Source of the DNA: an uncultured Oscillospiraceae bacterium
GTDB lineage: Bacteria > Bacillota > Clostridia > Oscillospirales > Oscillospiraceae
Assembly (NCBI GenBank): GCA_934655935.1
Contig: CAKUHJ010000051.1
Location: 1-11,747 of the forward strand
Direction: 5' to 3'
DNA length: 11,747 nucleotides
The notes beneath the pieces are model-generated. The model was not told where the DNA came from. It did no database searches and saw nothing but the letters and a program-made list of their open reading frames with translations. Position numbers and translations under genes: made by a program. How positions within the stretch are numbered: the stretch's first letter is position 1; each line of letters opens with the position of its first letter. Below, piece by piece: positions 6,327 to 11,747 of this stretch.

Positions 6327-9147
6327 ACAGAAGCCTTCTGAGGTATTGGCCGGTGAAGCTCTGCGGGCAGGCTGCGACCTCCTCGGGCGTGCCCTGCGCG
6401 ACGAGCATGCCGCCGCCGCTTCCGCCCTCCGGGCCAAGATCGATGATATGATCGGCGACCTTGATCACGTCCAGGTTGTGCTCGATGACAAGGACGGTGT
6501 TGCCTGCGTCCACAAGCCGCTGCAGAACCTCAATCAGCCGGTCGACGTCCGCCATATGCAGGCCCGTCGTCGGCTCGTCGAGAATATAGAAGGTCCTGCC
6601 CGTTGCGCGGCGGGAGAGCTCGGTTGCGAGCTTGACGCGCTGCGCCTCGCCGCCGGAAAGCGTGGTGGAGCTCTGACCAAGCTTGATATAGCCGAGGCCG
6701 ACGTCCACCAGAGTCTGGATTTTGCTGCGGATGCGCGGCAGGTTTTCAAAAAAGTCCAGCGCCTGCTCGGCGGTCATGTCCAGAACGTCGGCGATGTTCT
6801 TGCCCTTGTAAAGGACCTCCAGCGTTTCGCGGTTGTAGCGCTTGCCGTGGCAGACCTCGCAGGGGACATAGACGTCCGAGAGAAAGTGCATCTCAATTTT
6901 GACCAGCCCTCCGCCGCCGCAGGCCTCGCAGCGGCCGCCCTTGGTGTTGAAGGAGAAGCGGCCCGGCCCGTAGCCGCGCGTACGCGCGTCGGCGGTCGCG
7001 GCGAACAGATCGCGGATGTCGGAAAAAAGACCCGTATAGGTTGCTGGGTTGGACGACGGCAGGCGGCCGATCGGGCTCTGGTCGATGCCGACGACCTTGT
7101 CGAGATATGCAAGCCCATCGATGCGGGTATGCTTTCCGGGTCGGGTACGGGCATGGTTGAGGCTGGAGGCAAGCTTCTTATAAAGAATTTCGTTGACCAG
7201 GCTCGATTTTCCGGAGCCCGAGACGCCCGTCACGCAGATCAGCTCGCCCAGCGGAATCGAAACGTCGAGATTTCGCAGATTGTTTTCCGCCGCGCCGACG
7301 ATGGTCAGGCACTTCCCGCTTCCGCTCCGGCGCTGCGCCGGAACGGGAATTTTCTTTTCACCCGAAAGATATTTGCCCGTGATGGAGCGCGGCGCGGCCA
7401 TGATATCCTGAAGCGAGCCTGCGGCGATGATTTCCCCGCCGTGCACGCCCGCGCCCGGGCCGACGTCCACGAGAAAATCCGCCGCGCGCATGGTATCCTC
7501 GTCATGCTCGACAACCAGAACGCTGTTGCCGATGTCCCGCAGGCGGCAGAGCGTGGCAAGCAGCTTGTCGTTGTCCCGCTGGTGAAGGCCGATGGAGGGC
7601 TCGTCCAGAATGTAGACGACGCCCATCAGGCTCGAGCCGATCTGCGTGGCCAGGCGGATGCGCTGGCTTTCGCCGCCGGAGAGCGTCGCCGCCGAGCGTG
7701 AAAGCGTCAGGTAGCGCAGGCCGACGGCCTGCAGAAAGCTCAGCCGGGAATGGATTTCCCGCAGAATCTGCTCGGCAATGACGGCAAAGCGCCCCTCGAG
7801 CTTCAGCCCGTCCAGGAATTCCAGCGCGCCGCTGACCGGCAGATCGCAGAATTCCATGATGTTCTTTCCGCCGACCGTCACGGCAAGCGGCAGCTCGGAC
7901 AGCCGCCGGCCGCGGCACTTCGGACACGGCCGGTTGGACATGCATTCTTCCAGCTCCTTGCGCATGGCGTCCGACTGGGTTTCGCCCATGCGGCGCGAGA
8001 CGTTGTTGACCACGCCCTCGAAGGGCCGCTCCAGCGTGCCGCGGCCATTGGCGCGCTCATAGTAGATGGTGAGCTTTTCCGTCCCCGTGCCGTAGAGGAT
8101 GGCGTCCAGCGCCTGCTTTGAAAGCGAGCGGATGGGATCGGTCAGGGAGAAGTGATATTTTTTTGCCAGCGCCTCAAAGTACATCCGGGCGATGGAATCG
8201 TCGCGGAGATTGTTCCAGCCGCTGGCCTGAATGGCGCCGTCCAGAACAGACTTGGAATCGTCCGGAATGATGAGCGACGGATCGGCGACCAGCTGCGTGC
8301 CAAGGCCGGAGCAGACCGGGCACGCGCCCATGGGATTGTTGAACGAGAACATCCGGGGCGAAAGCTCCGGCATGGAGACGCCGCAGGCGTCGCAGGCGTA
8401 ATTCTGAGAAAAGAGGGTGTCATGGTCGCCGTCAAGCTCGTTGAGGAGCACCAGCCCGCCCGCCAGGCCCAGGGCCGTTTCCACGGAGTCAGTCAGGCGG
8501 CGCGTCAGATCCGGCTTCATCACGAGCCGGTCGACGACAATTTCGATCTGGTGCTTTTTGTTCTTATCGAGCGGGATTTCCTCCGTCAGCTCGTAAAGGC
8601 TTCCGTCCACGCGCGCACGCGCGTAGCCGCCGCGCCGGGCGTCCTCCAGCACCTTCCGGTGCTCGCCCTTTTTTCCGCGGACCACGGGCGCGAGAATCTG
8701 AAATTTGCTCCGCTCGGGCAGCGTCATGATCTGGTCGACAATCTGATCGACGGTCTGGCGCTTGATTTCCCGCCCGCATTTCGGGCAGTGCGGCGTGCCG
8801 CAGCGCGCCCACAGAAGGCGCAGATAGTCGTAAATTTCCGTCACCGTGCCGACGGTCGAACGGGGATTGCGGCCGGTGGTCTTCTGATCGATGGAGATGG
8901 CGGGAGACAGGCCGTCGATCGAGTCGACGTCCGGCTTGTCCATCTGCCCAAGGAACATTCTGGCGTAGGAGGACAGCGACTCGATATAACGCCGCTGCCC
9001 CTCGGCATAGATCGTATCAAAGGCCAGGCTGGACTTTCCGGAGCCGGACAGGCCGGTCAGCACCACAAGCTTGTTGCGCGGAATGTCCACAGATACGTTT
9101 TTCAGGTTGTTTTCCCGCGCGCCGCGCACGCGAATGAATTCTTCCAT
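6325..9147 (-). CDS. uvrA: Excinuclease ABC subunit A
   Basis: UvrA is the DNA-damage sensor of nucleotide excision repair. As an ATP-bound dimer it loads UvrB on lesions. The 940 residues match the family. Two ABC ATPase units are seen: Walker [10 protein letters not shown] (32-40) with signature LSGGESQR (489-496) and ILDEPSIGL (513-521), then Walker [10 protein letters not shown] (641-649) with LSGGEAQR (830-837) and ILDEPTTGL (855-863). Zinc-binding cysteines appear as C121/C124 near the first domain, C252/C255 with C276/C279, and the C-terminal finger C740/C743 with C763/C766, which is needed for damage handling. ATG 9145-9147 has GGAGAG (9155-9160) seven bases upstream. The gene stands alone, without the uvrB partner that is often adjacent. 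It is read from its own promoter at 9214-9242. I see no LexA box (see rejected items). A complete, ordinary UvrA. Confidence 0.98.
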   Translation of the reverse strand: MEEFIRVRGARENNLKNVSVDIPRNKLVVLTGLSGSGKSSLAFDTIYAEGQRRYIESLSSYARMFLGQMDKPDVDSIDGLSPAISIDQKTTGRNPRSTVGTVTEIYDYLRLLWARCGTPHCPKCGREIKRQTVDQIVDQIMTLPERSKFQILAPVVRGKKGEHRKVLEDARRGGYARARVDGSLYELTEEIPLDKNKKHQIEIVVDRLVMKPDLTRRLTDSVETALGLAGGLVLLNELDGDHDTLFSQNYACDACGVSMPELSPRMFSFNNPMGACPVCSGLGTQLVADPSLIIPDDSKSVLDGAIQASGWNNLRDDSIARMYFEALAKKYHFSLTDPIRSLSKQALDAILYGTGTEKLTIYYERANGRGTLERPFEGVVNNVSRRMGETQSDAMRKELEECMSNRPCPKCRGRRLSELPLAVTVGGKNIMEFCDLPVSGALEFLDGLKLEGRFAVIAEQILREIHSRLSFLQAVGLRYLTLSRSAATLSGGESQRIRLATQIGSSLMGVVYILDEPSIGLHQRDNDKLLATLCRLRDIGNSVLVVEHDEDTMRAADFLVDVGPGAGVHGGEIIAAGSLQDIMAAPRSITGKYLSGEKKIPVPAQRRSGSGKCLTIVGAAENNLRNLDVSIPLGELICVTGVSGSGKSSLVNEILYKKLASSLNHARTRPGKHTRIDGLAYLDKVVGIDQSPIGRLPSSNPATYTGLFSDIRDLFAATADARTRGYGPGRFSFNTKGGRCEACGGGGLVKIEMHFLSDVYVPCEVCHGKRYNRETLEVLYKGKNIADVLDMTAEQALDFFENLPRIRSKIQTLVDVGLGYIKLGQSSTTLSGGEAQRVKLATELSRRATGRTFYILDEPTTGLHMADVDRLIEVLQRLVDAGNTVLVIEHNLDVIKVADHIIDLGPEGGSGGGMLVAQGTPEEVAACPQSFTGQYLRRLL

Positions 9148-9171
9148 TGCAGTTCTCTCCTACAGGATTCT

Positions 9172-9195
9172 GCCCGGGGAAGGCCGCCCCCGGGC
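9172..9195 (-). other. GC hairpin in the uvrA leader
   Basis: GCCCGGGG (9172-9179) and CCCCGGGC (9188-9195) form a perfect 8-bp stem with an 8-base loop inside the predicted uvrA 5' leader (start near 9207). It ends 11 bases before the ribosome site. On the minus strand it is followed by AGAATCC and not by T's, so it is not a terminator. It might stabilise the message or affect ribosome access. Confidence 0.45.
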
Positions 9196-9213
9196 GCGGA
9201 TGCGTTACATTTC

Positions 9214-9242
9214 ATTATAGCAGAAGCGGCATGGCTTCGCAA
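9214..9242 (-). promoter_or_regulatory. Promoter of uvrA
   Basis: On the minus strand TTGCGA (9237-9242) and a consensus TATAAT (9214-9219) are 17 bases apart, with a TGC extension before the -10. This is a strong constitutive-looking promoter that gives a leader of about 60 bases. Confidence 0.85.
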
Positions 9243-9285
9243 GCGGTTATCAAACAAAAGTTTTATAAATATTTTGCATTCCCGC

Positions 9286-9314
9286 TTGTTCGCTGTGTCG
9301 TATTTTGCTATAAT
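9286..9314 (+). promoter_or_regulatory. Promoter of the cardiolipin synthase gene
   Basis: TTGTTC (9286-9291) and consensus TATAAT (9309-9314) are 17 bases apart, again with a TGC extension. The predicted start near 9321 falls at the ribosome site, so the leader is only about 20 bases. The promoter is the mirror image of the uvrA promoter about position 9264. Confidence 0.85.
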
Positions 9315-9339
9315 CGGAAAAAGGAAGGGGGAATCCGTT

Positions 9340-10866
9340 GTGCGGAATCTGTCCAAGCTGCTGTTTCAGCGCGTCGTGGTAGTTTCACTGTCCATTCTGC
9401 TGCAGATTGCGTTTGTTTTGCTCAGCGCCTTTTATCTGAAGGACAACCAGCGCTGGGTCGGTGCGGTGATGACGCTGCTGTCCTGGATTTCGGTCATGCA
9501 TATTATGTCCGGAAGAAACAATCCCTCCTACAAAATCGCATGGATTGTGCTGATTCTGGTTTTTCCGGTTGCCGGTATTACGATTTATCTGCTGTTTGGC
9601 GGCAACAAGACCTCCAGCCGCGAGAATAAGAAAATGGGCGCGATTGAGGCGGTCACGCTCAGAAGCCTCACACAGGACGCGCCGACGCTCGCGGCGCTTC
9701 AGGACGCAGGTCCGGCCTATAATCACGCCAGATATCTGCTGGAAGCGGCGCACTATCCGGTTTACCGCGCCGGTGAGACGGTATATTTTCCGGACGGCGA
9801 GAGCTGCTACACGCAGATGCTTGCGGAGCTGGAAAAGGCGGAGCATTATATTTTCCTGGAGTTTTTCATCATTGAAAAGGGCGTGATGTGGGACGGAATT
9901 CTGGAGATTCTGCACCGCAAGGCGCTTGCCGGCGTGGATGTGCGCGTGATCTACGACGATTTCGGCTGTATTACGCGCCTGCCGATGCGCTATGCGAAAA
10001 AGCTTTCTGAGCTCGGCATCCGCGCAAAGGCCTTCAACCCCTATGTGCCGATTCTTTCGGCGCGGCTGAATAACCGCGATCACCGGAAGCTCATGATCAT
10101 CGACGGCAGGGCGGCCTTTACGGGCGGCGTCAATCTGGCCGACGAATACATCAACCGCACGCATCCGTATGGCCGCTGGAAGGACTGCGGGCTTCTGGTG
10201 CGTGGGCAGCCGGCATGGTCCATGACGGTCATGTTCCTCTCCATGTGGGACTATGTGGCCAGGCTGGAGGCGCCGGTGGAGGCCTTCCGGCCGCTGAACG
10301 TTCCGCAGGGCGAAGAGAAGGGCTTTGTGCAGCCCTTTGCTGACAGTCCCATCGACGGAGAGGACGTCGGCGCGACGGTACTGCAGAGCCTGATTTCCGG
10401 CGCGCAGCGCAGCATCCGGATTATGACGCCCTATCTGATTCTGGACGATAAGATGACGAGCAGCCTCTGCGTTGCGGCAAAGTCCGGCGTGGACGTGCGC
10501 ATCATCACGCCGGGGGTCCCCGATAAGTGGTATGTGCACGCGGTTACGCGCGCAAATTACGAGGTCCTGACCGAATCGGGCGTCCGGATCTTTGAATTCC
10601 GGCCGGGCTTCCTGCATGCGAAGGTCTGCATGGTGGACGGGCAGAGCGCAATGGTCGGCACGGTCAATCTGGACTTCAGGAGCCTGTATCTTCATTTTGA
10701 AGACGCCGTGCACCTGCACGGGACGGACTCCATTGCGCAGATTGCCCGGGATTTTGAGGCGACGTTTCCGGAGTGCACGGAAATCACCTCTGCCCGCTGC
10801 CGCCATGTTTATCTGCACCAACGACTCGGCAGAACCCTTTTGCGGATGTTCTCGCCGCTGATGTGA
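9340..10866 (+). CDS. cls: Cardiolipin synthase (phospholipase D superfamily)
   Basis: The enzyme joins two phosphatidylglycerol molecules to give cardiolipin and glycerol at the membrane. The 508 residues have three N-terminal hydrophobic spans (about 7-33, 39-56 and 64-88), the PLD-nuclease N-terminal region (F75-P76 context, LLFGGNK at 84-90), then two PLD domains. Each has a full HKD motif: H248-x-K250-x4-D255 followed by GGVN, and H426-x-K428-x4-D433 followed by GTVN. The start is GTG (9340-9342), with AAGGAAGGGGG (9321-9331) eight bases upstream and a promoter just before it. The frame stays open far upstream, but that part is antisense to uvrA and is not coding. The next gene begins 11 bases after the stop, so cls and the PrsW-like protease are probably one transcript. 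Length and motifs are normal for the Gram-positive ClsA type; exact substrates are inferred from the family. Confidence 0.95.
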   Translation: MRNLSKLLFQRVVVVSLSILLQIAFVLLSAFYLKDNQRWVGAVMTLLSWISVMHIMSGRNNPSYKIAWIVLILVFPVAGITIYLLFGGNKTSSRENKKMGAIEAVTLRSLTQDAPTLAALQDAGPAYNHARYLLEAAHYPVYRAGETVYFPDGESCYTQMLAELEKAEHYIFLEFFIIEKGVMWDGILEILHRKALAGVDVRVIYDDFGCITRLPMRYAKKLSELGIRAKAFNPYVPILSARLNNRDHRKLMIIDGRAAFTGGVNLADEYINRTHPYGRWKDCGLLVRGQPAWSMTVMFLSMWDYVARLEAPVEAFRPLNVPQGEEKGFVQPFADSPIDGEDVGATVLQSLISGAQRSIRIMTPYLILDDKMTSSLCVAAKSGVDVRIITPGVPDKWYVHAVTRANYEVLTESGVRIFEFRPGFLHAKVCMVDGQSAMVGTVNLDFRSLYLHFEDAVHLHGTDSIAQIARDFEATFPECTEITSARCRHVYLHQRLGRTLLRMFSPLM

Positions 10867-10877
10867 CAGGAGCGTAT

Positions 10878-11588
10878 ATGACACATTCTGCTTTGATTCT
10901 GGCCGCGCTGGTGCCGGCGGCGGTACTGCTGCAGCTGGTCTACCGGCTTGACCGGATTGAAAAGGAGCCGTCGGGACTTCTCTGGAAGCTGCTGGCCGCC
11001 GGGGCGCTTGGCGCGATGCTCGCGGCGCTGGGGGAGCTTCTCGGATTGCGGCTGCTGGCGCGCTGGCGGACGGGGCAGGCTGCGCTGCGTCTGGCGGTGC
11101 AGAGCTTTTTGCTGGTGGCGCTTCTGGAGGAGGGCGTAAAATACGCGCTGGTGCGGCTGCTGGCCTGGAAGGACCCCGCGTTCAATTACCGCTTCGACGC
11201 CGTGGTCTACTGCGTGTTTACCGCGCTCGGCTTCGCGGCGGTTGAAAATCTTCTCTACGTTGCGCTTTACGGCTTCTCCGCCGCGCTTTCAAGAGCCTTG
11301 CTTTCCGTTCCGGGACACTGCTTTTTCGCGGTCTACATGGGCCTTTGCCTGGCGGAGGCCAAGCAGGCTGCGTGCGTCGGCGAGGGCTTCCAGATGGACG
11401 CGCAGCTTAGATGGAGCCTGTTTGTGCCGGTTCTGCTGCACGGGTTCTGGGATTTTTGCCTGGGTATGCGCACGCTCTGGGCGCGGCTGCTGTTTTATGG
11501 CTTTGTGCTGATCTTTTTTGCAAGCGCGGTGTTTTCCCTGCGAAGCGCAGCGGAAAACGACGAGCGGCTGCCAAGGACAGAAGAATAA
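10878..11588 (+). CDS. PrsW-family glutamic-type intramembrane protease
   Basis: PrsW in Bacillus subtilis makes the first cut in the anti-sigma factor RsiW and so switches on sigma-W; relatives are membrane proteases of family M82. The 236 residues are strongly hydrophobic, with about seven or eight spans. They carry the family residues: EEGVK (E84, E85, K88), the FxxxEN motif FAAVEN (119-124), the membrane histidine in VPGHCFF (H147) and a second His in LLHGFWDF (H188). The ATG at 10878 is chosen because AGGAG (10868-10872) lies five bases upstream. An in-frame ATG at 10773 would run deep into cls. It is 11 bases after cls and is followed by a terminator. No rsiW or sigW pair is in the window, so its substrate is unknown. 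Confidence 0.88.
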   Translation: MTHSALILAALVPAAVLLQLVYRLDRIEKEPSGLLWKLLAAGALGAMLAALGELLGLRLLARWRTGQAALRLAVQSFLLVALLEEGVKYALVRLLAWKDPAFNYRFDAVVYCVFTALGFAAVENLLYVALYGFSAALSRALLSVPGHCFFAVYMGLCLAEAKQAACVGEGFQMDAQLRWSLFVPVLLHGFWDFCLGMRTLWARLLFYGFVLIFFASAVFSLRSAAENDERLPRTEE

Positions 11589-11589
11589 A

Positions 11590-11630
11590 CGGCGCGGCTC
11601 TTCGCAGGAGGAGCCGCGCCCTTGCTTTGT
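11590..11630 (+). terminator. Rho-independent terminator after the cls-prsW unit
   Basis: GGCGCGGCTC (11590-11599) pairs perfectly with GAGCCGCGCC (11610-11619) across a 10-base loop, starting one base after the stop codon. It is followed by CTTGCTTTGTT, a broken but T-rich tail. Confidence 0.8.
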
Positions 11631-11656
11631 TCACAAATATTTTATTTCTATAGGTA

Positions 11657-11685
11657 TTGACATCCTTGGAAGACAGTGGTACACT
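11657..11685 (+). promoter_or_regulatory. Sigma-A promoter of a heat-shock operon
   Basis: Consensus TTGACA (11657-11662) and TACACT (11680-11685) are separated by 17 bases. The stretch just upstream (about 11631-11652) is rich in A and T, as in an UP-element. The predicted start near 11692 falls inside the CIRCE operator. Confidence 0.88.
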
Positions 11686-11689
11686 GCGT

Positions 11690-11716
11690 TTAGCACTCAG
11701 AGATAATGAGTGCTAG
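11690..11716 (+). promoter_or_regulatory. CIRCE operator (HrcA binding site)
   Basis: TTAGCACTC (11690-11698), nine bases, then GAGTGCTAG (11708-11716). The established consensus is TTAGCACTC-N9-GAGTGCTAA, so 17 of 18 arm positions agree and only the last base differs. It begins four bases after the -10 box, where bound HrcA would block transcription at normal temperature. Confidence 0.96.
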
Positions 11717-11740
11717 CAATGCGGAAGAGGGAGTGAGAGT

Positions 11741-11747
11741 ATGGAGC
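11741..11747 (+). CDS. First codons of the heat-shock gene at the right edge, probably hrcA
   Basis: ATG GAG C begins at 11741, with GGAG (11730-11733) in a purine-rich AGAGGGAG context seven bases upstream. Only two complete codons (Met-Glu) are visible. The CIRCE element directly ahead and the Met-Glu opening fit hrcA, the first gene of hrcA-grpE-dnaK-dnaJ operons. groES, which normally opens Met-Lys or Met-Asn, fits less well. The identity is inference from context. Confidence 0.5.

Noticed and set aside
6346..7701. Plus-strand open frame (451 codons) opposite uvrA
   Set aside because: It is antisense to the conserved UvrA ATPase motifs, with no independent start signals.
8152..9339. In-frame upstream extension of the cardiolipin synthase frame
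   Set aside because: The extension is antisense to the start of uvrA and crosses both divergent promoters. The GTG at 9340 with a strong ribosome site begins the homologous protein.
9148..9339. LexA (SOS) box before uvrA
   Set aside because: Clostridial/Bacillus boxes need GAAC-N4-GTTC. Only isolated halves such as GTTC (9289-9292) occur, with no partner at the right distance.
10773..10877. Earlier ATG for the PrsW-like gene
   Set aside because: It lies within the conserved 3' end of cls in another frame. The ATG at 10878 has AGGAG at a proper distance and begins the membrane protein cleanly.
9385..10884. Minus-strand open frame (499 codons) opposite cls
   Set aside because: It is a mirror frame of a gene carrying two intact HKD motifs, with no ribosome site or recognisable domain of its own.
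1..11747. Mobile elements, CRISPR arrays, tRNA/rRNA genes and riboswitches
   Set aside because: I looked for transposase or integrase proteins, spaced direct repeats, tRNA-like cloverleafs and long structured leaders and saw none. All intergenic gaps are under 200 bases and are accounted for by promoters, hairpins and leaders.

Overview
The window reads as chromosomal housekeeping DNA from a fairly GC-rich, low-motility-of-evidence Gram-positive anaerobe of the Clostridia (an Oscillospiraceae/Ruminococcaceae-type organism is my best guess, by inference from gene order and protein style). Supporting signs are strong Shine-Dalgarno sites before almost every gene, use of TTG and GTG starts, sigma-A-type promoters, and a CIRCE operator before the gene that enters the right edge. 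There is no sign of a phage, transposon, CRISPR array, tRNA or rRNA.

Layout. (1) A minus-strand operon occupies 127-4223 and is read from a very good promoter at 4260-4288: prfA (release factor 1), a Sua5-type threonylcarbamoyl-AMP synthase with a TTG start, and then one long open frame (127-2115) in which a divergent dephospho-CoA kinase runs without a stop codon straight into an M18 aminopeptidase. A strong hairpin (73-110) follows. Its 3' arm also holds the Shine-Dalgarno of a further minus-strand reading frame that leaves the window at the left edge. (2) A plus-strand cluster at 4351-6254 holds a secreted NodB-type polysaccharide deacetylase, 5-formyltetrahydrofolate cyclo-ligase and a three-helix membrane protein with a PH-like tail. 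A second promoter overlaps the deacetylase stop codon. (3) uvrA (6325-9147, minus strand) stands alone and converges on that cluster. (4) A plus-strand pair, cardiolipin synthase and a PrsW-type intramembrane protease (9340-11588), is read divergently from uvrA and ends in a terminator. (5) At the right edge a sigma-A promoter and CIRCE operator precede the first seven bases of a gene that is probably hrcA, the start of a class I heat-shock operon.

How the genes relate. The left operon is a translation/tRNA-modification group (termination, t6A synthesis) with CoA synthesis and peptide breakdown attached. The middle cluster mixes envelope and folate functions. The cls-prsW pair is a membrane-lipid/membrane-proteolysis unit next to a heat-shock locus.

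The items most worth a second look are the in-frame CoaE-M18 fusion together with the altered CoaE motifs, the terminator-like hairpin that buries a Shine-Dalgarno, the exactly mirrored pair of divergent promoters between uvrA and cls, and the palindrome centred on the -10 box upstream of the folate gene. I found no clear evidence for a wholly new multi-gene system.
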